Assembly: GCF_000336575.1 (NCBI RefSeq)
Contig: NZ_AOPO01000002.1
Span: forward strand, 310,006-374,005
Direction of reading: 5' to 3'
Length of the DNA: 64,000 nucleotides
Origin: Vreelandella titanicae BH1
GTDB lineage: Bacteria > Pseudomonadota > Gammaproteobacteria > Pseudomonadales > Halomonadaceae
Below are positions 47,714 through 56,128 of this stretch, piece after piece; position 1 is the first letter of the stretch; each line of letters opens with the position of its first letter. The translations under genes and the position numbers were made by a program. Below the pieces are notes generated by a model. It saw only the letters and a list, made by a program, of their open reading frames with translations, did not search any database and was not told the DNA's origin.

Positions 47714-49429
47714 TTGTCGCACGCCCAGTTGCTCATTAGTTATGGTCAAGCGTTTGTCGCGCCCGATCGGCGCCTGCATCGCAGCTCAATGTCAGTTCGC
47801 TTTCCTGAAGCGCCGCTGCTTCGCGCCAAAGGCGGCTGTGCGGTGATCAGCGACTCCATTTCACGCAATACCATGGCCAAACAGGCCGGTGATATCAGCG
47901 TGCGCGGCTTCCTGGCCGATTACTTCTCCACCCCCGATCACTGGGACGTAAAAACCTCTGCCACCCGCGTACTGCGCGCGCTTAATAGCTGGTGCTACAG
48001 CCAAAGCCAGCATGTGAAAGAGGGGAGTTTTGTTTCATCCATGTCGGCGATGGTGTTTCGTGGCCGTGAAGCCCACCTGTTCCATATGGGGGATACGCTG
48101 GTCTTTCGCTTACGGGGTGCCGAGTTTGAACAGCTAAGCCGCGACCATGTGACTGATTTAGGCGGCTATCGTTACCCTTCACGGGCACTGGGTCTGGATG
48201 GCAGTGTCGATATCGATTACACCCACATTGCGCTTAAGCAGGGCGATCTGTTCCTGTTTACTACCCAGGGCGTGCGCGGCACGCTGCTACCTTCCGACTA
48301 TGTGCGCTTGATTCGCCAGGATGCCAGTGATCTGGATGCCGCCTGCGAGCGGCTAGCTGATGAGGCGAAGCAGCGCGCCCAGGAGCGTGGCTATGGCGGT
48401 GATCAGTTCTGCTTTCAGCTGGTACGTATCGATGAATTACCCGATGAGGTCGCCGAGCACCCGGGGCAGCTCTACGGTGATCTACCCATTCCCCCTGAGC
48501 TGGCGCCGGGTGAGCGTTTAGATGGCCTGGAGGTTCTCGCCGTGCTATCGCGAACGGCGCAGTCGCGGGTGTACCGTGTCCGTGATGTGCATAGCGAACG
48601 GGAAATGGTCATGAAAGCGCCCAGCCCCGAGCTCTCGTTGCGCAATGCCTATCTTGAGCACTTTCTGCTCCAGCAGTGGGTAGTGGAGCGGGTTAACTCG
48701 CCCTTTGTGGTTAAGGTGATGGAGCCATCTCGGCCACGACGCTACCTCTATTATCTGATGCAGCATATTGAAGGCGAGACGCTGCGACAGTGGGCAGAGC
48801 GCCATCCTCAAGCCAGCTTGACCCAGCGCCTGGACATTGCCAATCAGTTGGGTAAAGCGGTGCAAGCGCTGCATCATCGGGACATTATTCATCAGCAGAT
48901 CAATCCCGATAATATTTTGATCGACCCACATGGCAAGCTCGTGCTCACCGATTTTAGTGCCTGCCATATGCGTGATGGGGAAGGGCATCGCCACTCAGGT
49001 GAGTTGCTCAGGCAGATTGGCTTTAACGAACACAGCGCACCTGAGTATGCCTTGGGCGACAGCATCGGTCGGCGTAGTGATCAGTACTCGCTAGCCTCCA
49101 CTACTTACTGGCTTTTGACCGGCGCGTTACCTTACACACTGACACCCAACAGGCTGCGCAGCCATACCGACCTCGAAGAGTTGACCTATCGTAGTGCGCG
49201 AACAACCAATCCTGAAATCTCCCAGGAATTAGACGATGCACTACGCCGCGCCTTGGATCCACAAAGGGCGTTGCGGTTTAGGCGTATGTCTGAGTTTTTG
49301 CATGCGCTTAGGGTGCCGCTCGGGCGGCTGCCCAATCGGGAAGAGAGCCGCCAGGAGCCGCGGCGTTTCTGGCAGGGTGTGGCGGGAATTCTGTTATTGC
49401 TGTTAGTGCTTTCCTGGTTGCTACGCTAA
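47714..49429 (+). CDS. PP2C-like phosphatase/kinase-like membrane protein with degenerate catalytic loop
   Basis: The TTG start has AGGAGG six bases before it. The 571-residue protein joins a PP2C-like part (1-235: VISDS, SSMSAMVF, HMGDT, GGDQFCF) to a Ser/Thr kinase fold (260-535) and a C-terminal membrane helix (about 550-570). K301 (MVMKAP) is the usual ATP lysine, but the HRD loop reads H393-Q-Q followed by INPDN, so the catalytic Asp is Gln and the Lys is Asn; the metal motif is D413-F-S. The phosphatase part also lacks the usual glycine pair of DGxGG. Members of this family are annotated as bifunctional kinase/phosphatase; this copy is likely a pseudokinase. Confidence 0.82.
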   Translation: MSHAQLLISYGQAFVAPDRRLHRSSMSVRFPEAPLLRAKGGCAVISDSISRNTMAKQAGDISVRGFLADYFSTPDHWDVKTSATRVLRALNSWCYSQSQHVKEGSFVSSMSAMVFRGREAHLFHMGDTLVFRLRGAEFEQLSRDHVTDLGGYRYPSRALGLDGSVDIDYTHIALKQGDLFLFTTQGVRGTLLPSDYVRLIRQDASDLDAACERLADEAKQRAQERGYGGDQFCFQLVRIDELPDEVAEHPGQLYGDLPIPPELAPGERLDGLEVLAVLSRTAQSRVYRVRDVHSEREMVMKAPSPELSLRNAYLEHFLLQQWVVERVNSPFVVKVMEPSRPRRYLYYLMQHIEGETLRQWAERHPQASLTQRLDIANQLGKAVQALHHRDIIHQQINPDNILIDPHGKLVLTDFSACHMRDGEGHRHSGELLRQIGFNEHSAPEYALGDSIGRRSDQYSLASTTYWLLTGALPYTLTPNRLRSHTDLEELTYRSARTTNPEISQELDDALRRALDPQRALRFRRMSEFLHALRVPLGRLPNREESRQEPRRFWQGVAGILLLLLVLSWLLR

Positions 49430-49460
49430 CTCCAAGTAGTAAAGGTGGATAAATAAGATT

Positions 49461-49549
49461 ATGTCATTGCGAGGAGCGAAGCGACGCGGGAATCTAAGTG
49501 TATTGTGGCAGCCAACCCCGAGATTGCTTCACTGCGTTCGCAATGACAT
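49461..49549. repeat. Interspersed palindromic repeat, first copy
   Basis: ATGTCATTGCGA (49461-49472) is the inverse complement of TCGCAATGACAT (49538-49549). The segment GAGGAGCGAAGCGACG after the left arm recurs in the second copy at 49557, indicating a dispersed, REP-like family. Confidence 0.72.
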
Positions 49550-49556
49550 AAGGGTA

Positions 49557-49605
49557 GGTCATTGCGAGGAGTGAAGCGACGAAGCAATCTCAGTTCGCAA
49601 TGACC
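49557..49605. repeat. Interspersed palindromic repeat, second copy
   Basis: GGTCATTGCGA...TCGCAATGACC is an 11-base inverted repeat around a GAGGAGTGAAGCGACGAAGC core. It is a shorter version of the copy at 49461. The two form a short array in the gap before pfp. Confidence 0.72.
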
Positions 49606-49622
49606 GGTGATCCGTTAACCGT

Positions 49623-50882
49623 TTACAGCGTAAAAATGGGCAACTTGCGTTCTGCTTTGGCCAGTTTCAGTTTGGCGACTTTGGGTAGGCCATTCTCGAA
49701 CGGTGGGAAGTCCTCGCCCTGAATCAGCGGTGAGAGGTAGTCCCGGCAGGTCTGGGTAATGGCAAAACCGTTTTCGCTGATAAAGTCCCGGGGCATAAAC
49801 TTCTCTTGGTTGGCCACCTGGGAGAGCGGGGCAGAGATCACATCCCACTGGTAGGGCGCCTGAGAGATGCGGCGAATGGCGGGCATCATGGCGTTTTTAC
49901 CCGCCAGCGCCAAGGTTACCGCTTCGCGACCCACCGCATAGGCTTGTTCAACGTCGGTTTTAGACGCCAGGTGACGCGCCGCGCGCTGCAGATAGTCGGC
50001 CACTGCCCAGTGATACTTGTAGCCCAAATCCTGCTTGATCATACCGGCAAGTGTTGGTGCCACGCCGCCAAGCTGGCGGTGGCCGAACGCATCGGTGTTA
50101 CCTGCATCGGCCAGGAAAGTGCCATCTTCGTAGCGAGCGCCTTCAGAGACCACAATAACGCAGTAGCCATACTGTTTAACGCTCTCTTCAACCCGCGCCA
50201 TGGCGGCCTTACGGTTAAAGGGGATTTCCGGGAAGATAATCATATGCGGCGGCTCGCCTTCGGCTTCGCCGGCTAAACCACCTGCAGCGGCAATCCAGCC
50301 CGCGTGGCGGCCCATCACTTCGAGCACAAATACCTTGGTGGAGGTAGCGCACATGGAGGCGATATCCAGCGATGCTTCCAGCGTTGAGGTGGCAATATAC
50401 TTGGCTACGCTGCCAAAGCCCGGGCTGTTATCGGTAATCGGTAGGTCGTTATCGACGGTTTTAGGCACGTGGATAGCGGTCAGCGGATAGCCCAGCTTCT
50501 CGGAAAGTTGAGAGACCTTTAAGCAGGTGTCGGCGCTATCGCCGCCGCCGTTATAGAAAAAGTAGCGAATATCGTGGGCTTTGAAGACTTCGATCAAGCG
50601 CTCGTACTGGGCACGGTGGGTGTCGATGTCTTTGAGCTTATAGCGGCAGGAGCCAAAAGCGCCGCCCGGCGTATGGCGCAGCGCTGCAATTGCCTCATCA
50701 CTCTCCTGGGTAACGTCGATAAGGTCTTCCGTTAAGGCACCGATAATGCCGTTATGACCGGCGTAAACCTTGCCTATTTGATCGGGGGCTTGACGGCAGG
50801 CTTCGATAACGCCGCAGGCGCTGGCATTGATCACGGCGGTGACGCCACCTGATTGGGCGTAAAAGGCATTATGCTGGGCCAT
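49623..50882 (-). CDS. pfp: PPi-dependent 6-phosphofructokinase
   Basis: The 419-residue protein has the phosphofructokinase fold with a G-G-G-D-S loop at 112-116, where ATP enzymes have GGDGS, and PKTVDNDL, both characteristic of PPi-dependent enzymes (the GGxDS second Asp blocks ATP). It would convert fructose 6-phosphate and PPi to fructose 1,6-bisphosphate and phosphate reversibly. The N-terminal AQSGGVTAVINASACGVIEA is also typical. An ATG with GGAGATGAG upstream is used. Being near ppa, it suggests PPi is an important energy currency here. Confidence 0.88.
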   Translation of the reverse strand: MAQHNAFYAQSGGVTAVINASACGVIEACRQAPDQIGKVYAGHNGIIGALTEDLIDVTQESDEAIAALRHTPGGAFGSCRYKLKDIDTHRAQYERLIEVFKAHDIRYFFYNGGGDSADTCLKVSQLSEKLGYPLTAIHVPKTVDNDLPITDNSPGFGSVAKYIATSTLEASLDIASMCATSTKVFVLEVMGRHAGWIAAAGGLAGEAEGEPPHMIIFPEIPFNRKAAMARVEESVKQYGYCVIVVSEGARYEDGTFLADAGNTDAFGHRQLGGVAPTLAGMIKQDLGYKYHWAVADYLQRAARHLASKTDVEQAYAVGREAVTLALAGKNAMMPAIRRISQAPYQWDVISAPLSQVANQEKFMPRDFISENGFAITQTCRDYLSPLIQGEDFPPFENGLPKVAKLKLAKAERKLPIFTL

Positions 50883-51050
50883 GGAAACGTCTCATCTCCT
50901 AAAAACGGATAGTTTTAATCGATATATTTATCACCGCCAAATACCCGCTACCCGGCATTGTCGGTGCTAAACCAGATTGCTGTAATGGGGCGAAGTTTAG
51001 CGTAAAGCCCAGTTCTCTGCATCAGCGGCTACGTTGTTGACGGCGAGGTG

Positions 51051-51719
51051 TTAATCCGCACCATCCATCTCTTGCTCGCGCTGGGCAAGCTGCCAGCCAC
51101 CCAGGTCTTTATAGCGATTAACCATCGCGCAAAACAGTTCGGCAGTGCGCTCGGTGTCATAACGAGCGGAGTGAGCGGCTTTGTTGTCAAACTCGATGCC
51201 TGCGGCACGACAGGCCCGGGCAAGTACCGTTTGACCATAGACCAGGCCTGCAAGGGTGGCGGTATCAAAGCTTGAGAATGGGTGAAAAGGATTGCGCTTA
51301 ATGCCGCAGCGATTGACCGCCGCGTTCAAGAAGCCTTGGTCGAACGCCGCATTATGGCCGACTAAAATAGCGCGCGTGCAGTCGTGGGCTTTGATCGATT
51401 TACGAATCGGACGGAAAATTTCGCCCAGCGCTTCAGACTCGCTCAGCGCCACCTGGCGACGCAGGGGGTCGTCCAGGTTGATACCGGTAAAATCGAGCGC
51501 AGACTGCTCTACATTCGCCCCTTCAAAGGGCTGAATGTGGTAGGCATAGGTGGCATCAGGAAGCAGGTTGCCCTCCGGATCCATGGTCAGCGTGACGGCG
51601 GCTATCTCGAGTACAGCGTCGCCTTGGGCATTAAATCCCCCGGTTTCTAAATCAACGACCACAGGCAGGTAACTGCGAAAACGTTGGGCCATTAATTCGC
51701 GGGCAATAGCCTCGCTCAT
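51051..51719 (-). CDS. rnt: Ribonuclease T
   Basis: The 222-residue protein is a DEDDh exonuclease: VVDLETGGFNAQGDAVLEIA (D, E of motif I), LVGHNAAFDQGFLNAAV (Asp of motif II) and HSARYDTERTAELF (His and Asp of motif III). The length and the distinctive NRCGIKRNPFHPFSSFDTATLAGLVYGQTVLA, including Phe residues that stack on RNA, match RNase T. It trims the 3' ends of tRNA and other stable RNA in the cytoplasm. GGAGAG precedes the ATG. It is divergent from argG with a 270-base gap between. Confidence 0.94.
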   Translation of the reverse strand: MSEAIARELMAQRFRSYLPVVVDLETGGFNAQGDAVLEIAAVTLTMDPEGNLLPDATYAYHIQPFEGANVEQSALDFTGINLDDPLRRQVALSESEALGEIFRPIRKSIKAHDCTRAILVGHNAAFDQGFLNAAVNRCGIKRNPFHPFSSFDTATLAGLVYGQTVLARACRAAGIEFDNKAAHSARYDTERTAELFCAMVNRYKDLGGWQLAQREQEMDGAD

Positions 51720-51990
51720 GCAGCTCTCCTTGGTTTAAAGCGAGTAATAGTAAAGCGAGTCATCAGTCAACATCAGCGGCAAACCACCGCTTTGAATGGG
51801 GAGATTCTAGCAGCTTTAGCCCCCAGGCGTCGTTGACGGTATTCGCTGGGCATTGAGAACGCTATACTCAACGTCAGTCTCAACGGTTTACTCCAACGAG
51901 CTATCAAATACGAGCTATCACATTCGCCAGGCGCTAGTGGCAAGTGTAGTTTTTACTAATGAATATCTTATGGTCAACGAGGAGCAAAGA

Positions 51991-53211
51991 ATGTCCGATG
52001 TCAAAAAGGTTGTGCTGGCATATTCAGGCGGCCTGGACACATCCGTTATCGTTAAGTGGTTGCAAGAAACCTACAACTGCGAGGTAGTGACCTTTACTGC
52101 CGACATCGGTCAGGGCGAAGAAGTCGAACCGGCGCGAACTAAAGCGCAAGCGCTTGGCGTGAAAGAGATTTACATCGAAGACTTGCGTGAAGAGTTCGTG
52201 CGCGACTACGTCTACCCGATGTTCCGCGCCAATACTATCTATGAGGGCGAATACCTGCTGGGTACCTCTATCGCTCGTCCGCTGATTGCTAAGCGGTTGA
52301 TCGAAATTGCCAATGAAACGGGTGCCGACGCTATTTCCCATGGTGCTACGGGTAAAGGCAACGACCAAGTGCGTTTCGAACTTGGCGGCTATGCCCTGAA
52401 GCCCGGCGTAAAAGTGATCGCCCCTTGGCGGGAGTGGGATTTAACTTCCCGCGAAAAGCTAATGGCGTATTGCGAAGAGCATAAAATTCCGGTCGATTTT
52501 TCTAATAAAAAGAAAAAATCGCCCTACTCAATGGATGCCAACCTGCTGCACATCTCCTATGAGGGCGGCATTTTGGAAGATCCCTGGGCCGAAGCTGAAG
52601 ACGATATGTGGCGCTGGAGTGTCTCTCCTGAAGCCGCGCCCGACCAGCCCACCTATGTTGAGCTGACGTTTGAAAAGGGCGATATCGTGGCCATCGACGG
52701 CGAGCCGTTGAAAGCCCATGAAGTGCTCGAAAAGCTCAACAAACTGGGTGGCGACAACGGTATTGGCCGTTTGGATATTGTTGAAAACCGCTACGTGGGC
52801 ATGAAATCTCGTGGCTGTTATGAAACGCCAGGGGGCACTATTATGTTGCGTGCTCACCGTGCCATTGAGTCGCTCACCCTAGACCGCGAAGAAGCCCACC
52901 TAAAAGATCAGTTGATGCCGAAGTACGCAGAAGTGATCTACAACGGTTACTGGTGGAGCCCTGAGCGTCGCATGCTGCAGGCGGCCATTGACGAGACCCA
53001 AAAGAATGTAGCGGGTGTCGTGCGTATGAAGCTCTACAAAGGCAGCGCTACCGTAGTGGGCCGCAAGTCCGATGAGTCGCTGTTTGATGAATCAATCGCT
53101 ACCTTTGAAGATGATGCTGGCGCTTACAATCAGAAAGATGCCGAAGGCTTTATTAAGCTAAACGCGCTGCGTTTGCGCATTGCCGCAGGCAAGGGTCGTA
53201 AGCAGAGCTAA
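51991..53211 (+). CDS. argG: Argininosuccinate synthase
   Basis: The ATG at 51991 with GAGGAG upstream gives 406 residues starting [24 protein letters not shown], the ATP-binding PP-loop of the family. [53 protein letters not shown] and a C-terminal helix complete the type 1 ArgG pattern. It joins citrulline and aspartate with ATP to argininosuccinate, releasing PPi and AMP. An upstream frame extension to 51853 has no family similarity. No arg operator could be defended. HlyU-family and DUF294 genes follow in the same direction. Confidence 0.97.
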   Translation: MSDVKKVVLAYSGGLDTSVIVKWLQETYNCEVVTFTADIGQGEEVEPARTKAQALGVKEIYIEDLREEFVRDYVYPMFRANTIYEGEYLLGTSIARPLIAKRLIEIANETGADAISHGATGKGNDQVRFELGGYALKPGVKVIAPWREWDLTSREKLMAYCEEHKIPVDFSNKKKKSPYSMDANLLHISYEGGILEDPWAEAEDDMWRWSVSPEAAPDQPTYVELTFEKGDIVAIDGEPLKAHEVLEKLNKLGGDNGIGRLDIVENRYVGMKSRGCYETPGGTIMLRAHRAIESLTLDREEAHLKDQLMPKYAEVIYNGYWWSPERRMLQAAIDETQKNVAGVVRMKLYKGSATVVGRKSDESLFDESIATFEDDAGAYNQKDAEGFIKLNALRLRIAAGKGRKQS

Positions 53212-53286
53212 TTAAGCGCTGATAAAAGCAGCTTATATCTTGCAGGGTGGCCATCTCCTTGCCGCCCTGCAAGCAAAGGAGCCATT

Positions 53287-53616
53287 ATGCTTAAGAAATT
53301 ATTTTCCGGTCTCTTCGGTAGTGATCGTCAGGCTGAGCCAGGTGCTACCACCAAAGCTGCTGAGCCGGTGGAATACAAAGGTTACGAGATTGTCTCTCAG
53401 CCAGACAATCAGAGCGGTCAGTACCGCGTCAGTGGCTGGATTCGCAAGGCCGACGCCAGTGGTGAAACTCTTGAGCACCGCTTTGAGCGTTCCGATATGC
53501 TCCCAGGGCGAGAGGCCTGTGATGCCATGATGATCACCAAAGCGCAACGCTATATTGATGAAGTAGGTGAAGCGATGTTCGAGCCAGACCCGCGCAGGGC
53601 AGGCGAGGGCGAGTAG
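53287..53616 (+). CDS. HlyU-family protein
   Basis: This 109-residue protein begins MLKKLFSGLFGSD and has VEYKGYEIVSQPDNQSGQYRVSGWIRKAD, LEHRFERSDMLPGREACDAMMITKAQRYIDEVG, the HlyU family pattern (not the ArsR-type HlyU of Vibrio, although the family name is shared). Its biochemical role is unclear. AAGGAG precedes ATG, and it follows argG by 75 bases and precedes the DUF294 protein by 39 bases, so the three may be one transcript. No membrane or signal sequence is present. Confidence 0.83.
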   Translation: MLKKLFSGLFGSDRQAEPGATTKAAEPVEYKGYEIVSQPDNQSGQYRVSGWIRKADASGETLEHRFERSDMLPGREACDAMMITKAQRYIDEVGEAMFEPDPRRAGEGE

Positions 53617-53655
53617 CAACAACGCCATCATATCATTCTAGTAAAGGAGAGGCGT

Positions 53656-54798
53656 ATGCGTTTAGTACACCAAGCCTCACCCTGGCGCTCTCTGTTCCAT
53701 GAGGATGGAACGTTTAATGCCTCGGCGCTTAATGCGCCGTTAGATCATCTCTTCTCGAAACTCTTCTCTACATTCCCCTCGCCGCAAACCTCATTAGCTG
53801 ACGTCTATGCGTGGCAACTGCCGCTGGTCGAAACGTTGGTGCATTATGATTTACCCGCCTGGCGTATTAGCCAAATCATCAGCGACCACAATGCTTTACT
53901 TTATCGTCAGGCTATTGCGCAATCCCTGGACGAAATGCAGGCGCAGGGGTGGGGCGCTCCGCCAGTCGACTACTGCATACTGCTACTAGGTTCCGCGGCG
54001 CGTTTTGAGAGCCTGCTAGGCCCCGACCAGGATAATGCGCTGATTATTGACGATTATCCTGACCATCGCCACGTAGAGATCGACGGCTACTTTCAAGCGC
54101 TGGGTGAGCGGTTTACCCAGCGCCTGGATGAGGCCGGTATTCCGCTCTGCAATGGCCATGTCATGGCGCGATGGCCGATGTGGCGCAAACGGCTGAGTGA
54201 GTGGCACGCGCAGCTAGACATTTGGAGCGCTGACCGCCGGGTAAAGCGCGTACAACAGACTAATATCTTACTCGATTTTGCCCCGATCGCTGGTAATCCG
54301 GCGCTTGCTAAGCAGTTGGGTGAGAGCATCGCTTCGACACTTCCCAAAGCGCCACTGTTTATGGATGAAATGGCGGCGCTACTGGATGAGTTGCCGGTGG
54401 CGCTGGATCGCTTTGGGCGGCTTGCCTCAAGCCCGGGCCTGGATGCCCCTCACGAACAAGCCCTTAATCTTAAGCATCAAGGCTTGTTGCCGTTGATTAG
54501 CGCTGCACGCTTACTCTGCTTGCGGTACGGGCTGCGCGATATACCCACACGCGAGCGATTGATCGCGCTAAGCCATGCAACGGATGCGCTAACGTCGGCT
54601 GAATCGGCGTTGCTTGTAGCCGCTTTTGAGCGACTGCAGCAGCGCCTATTGGATCAGCAGCGGTATAACAAAGCTCGCGGTCAGGCTGCAGATGGCTGGG
54701 TTGACCTGCGGCGCCTGCGCGAAGACGAGCGATTACTGCTGAAGTTTGATCTACAGCAGATTAAACGTTTGAGTGCTAGCGCTCAAAGCAGCGTATAA
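53656..54798 (+). CDS. DUF294-type putative nucleotidyltransferase
   Basis: The 380-residue protein contains the nucleotidyltransferase-like segment LLGSAARFESLLGPDQDNALIIDD (residues 99-122), with the GS and the acidic DQD site of the Pol beta-like superfamily, followed by a helical C-terminal part (LLSAARLLCLRYGLRD..., LKFDLQQIKRLS). This is the DUF294/DUF294_C arrangement. Unlike many relatives it has no cNMP-binding or CBS domains at the N-terminus. In other bacteria such proteins accompany exonucleases and acetate-type symporters; here those genes are at 56-61 kb but on the opposite strand. Substrate is unknown. Confidence 0.78.
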   Translation: MRLVHQASPWRSLFHEDGTFNASALNAPLDHLFSKLFSTFPSPQTSLADVYAWQLPLVETLVHYDLPAWRISQIISDHNALLYRQAIAQSLDEMQAQGWGAPPVDYCILLLGSAARFESLLGPDQDNALIIDDYPDHRHVEIDGYFQALGERFTQRLDEAGIPLCNGHVMARWPMWRKRLSEWHAQLDIWSADRRVKRVQQTNILLDFAPIAGNPALAKQLGESIASTLPKAPLFMDEMAALLDELPVALDRFGRLASSPGLDAPHEQALNLKHQGLLPLISAARLLCLRYGLRDIPTRERLIALSHATDALTSAESALLVAAFERLQQRLLDQQRYNKARGQAADGWVDLRRLREDERLLLKFDLQQIKRLSASAQSSV

Positions 54799-54804
54799 AA
54801 TAAA

Positions 54805-56019
54805 TCAGCTAGCGTCGGTATAAACAAGCGAGCGCGCTTTAGAAGCCGCTTGGAGCATGACGTCGGATGGAAAATCTAGAGGAGAAAATTGACTCTCTGC
54901 GGCCTCCACATCATTAAGTAACTTACCTAATGAGCCTATACGCTGATTGATAGCATCTTCAATAAAGCGCCCAAGCCTGATTTCATTCTTCATGAGTTCG
55001 GCACTAATCCCCAGGATGGTAGGCATTAGCGAGAATAAACCCGCGATAAAGCTTTCCTGTTCATCGAGTCTACGTTGGTCGGCCATCATTTCACATGCAA
55101 ATGCCCGGGTTAACCCTTTGATAAGGTTAAGTTTGCTCACAGGGCTGTTGTTAGCGAGCATAACAATGGTAACCAGGGTACGTAGCTCCCTCAGCCCTAT
55201 AATATGTAAACAATCAATCAGTTTCGTCGTGGGACGACGTGAGCCCTTCTCCGCGGAGTTTGCGCGCTTGAATATTGCGCTCAGTAAGTAAGGATCCCTA
55301 GCCACTAACGTACTGATTTCAGAGAGACGCACATTGTCACTATACAGTGCGGAAAGTAGCTGCATTTGATTGGCGCGTGACGTTGAGAGACGAGCTGTTT
55401 GAGTTAGTTGGGTTTTGGGGCGCTCATAAAAATAGCCCTGGAAAAGAGTAAAACCTAGCGCTTTACACTGCTTGAACTCTTCCTGTGTCTCAACTCGTTC
55501 AGCCAGAAGCGTAATCCCTTCTTTGTGTAGCTTTTTTATTAGTTTTTTAGGTAAGTCGTTGGATATGTCAAATTTGACGATGTCGCAGAAGGGCAGAAAT
55601 GCATGGTTATGTTCATCTAGGATAAAATCATCTAACGCTAATTTATACCCTTGGCTTTTAATGTAGTGCAAGGCATCAATAACTTCTTTAGTAGGCGAAG
55701 TATCCTCGAGAACCTCAATGACTATTTGTTGACTAGGTAGCCCAGTCAGGTCTGGATTGATGAGCCAGTCTGCAGAAGCATTTATAAACAGCTGGCGTGT
55801 GCCGCAAAGTTTATCCAGGCCAATTTCATAGACAGCAATAGCACATGCTCTGGCGGTGGCTTGGACATTATCAAAAACGTTAGCAGTCTGATTCGTTTCA
55901 TTAGCCCGATAAAGAAGTTCATCGGCGACATGACGTAGCTGAGCATCCACTATTGGCTGGATCGCAATAGTGTACTCATTTGTGTTCGCTTTTTGAGGAA
56001 GGTGACACTCATTTTTCAT
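54805..56019 (-). CDS. EAL-HDOD protein, probably catalytically degenerate
   Basis: Starting at the ATG at 56019 the protein has 404 residues. Residues 20-205 are an EAL-like domain: the motif reads ELLYR rather than EALLR, VEVLED and LALDDF are present, and VKFDISND holds the KxD; the loop after DDF does not match active enzymes. Residues 215-400 are an HDOD domain (ALYSDNVRLSEISTLVARDPYLLSAIFKRANS; LRELRTLVTIVMLANNS). This is the YuxH/CdgJ-type fold, in which members usually lack phosphodiesterase activity and influence motility. A TTG 25 codons upstream (56094) is an alternative start. It is convergent with DUF294. Confidence 0.82.
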   Translation of the reverse strand: MKNECHLPQKANTNEYTIAIQPIVDAQLRHVADELLYRANETNQTANVFDNVQATARACAIAVYEIGLDKLCGTRQLFINASADWLINPDLTGLPSQQIVIEVLEDTSPTKEVIDALHYIKSQGYKLALDDFILDEHNHAFLPFCDIVKFDISNDLPKKLIKKLHKEGITLLAERVETQEEFKQCKALGFTLFQGYFYERPKTQLTQTARLSTSRANQMQLLSALYSDNVRLSEISTLVARDPYLLSAIFKRANSAEKGSRRPTTKLIDCLHIIGLRELRTLVTIVMLANNSPVSKLNLIKGLTRAFACEMMADQRRLDEQESFIAGLFSLMPTILGISAELMKNEIRLGRFIEDAINQRIGSLGKLLNDVEAAESQFSPLDFPSDVMLQAASKARSLVYTDAS

Positions 56020-56128
56020 CGGCTCATCCACGACATGCTTCTTTAGGCGAAAGTAGAACTCTGGAGTAAAGAATAACTTAGTTTTAGTGAGCAAGGCTAG
56101 CCGTTGTCACCAATAAGGAATCAACGCT

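Noticed and set aside
51820-51880. TTGACG...TATACT as an argG promoter
   Set aside because: The spacing is about 24 bases, too long for a sigma70 promoter; only the -10-like part could be real.
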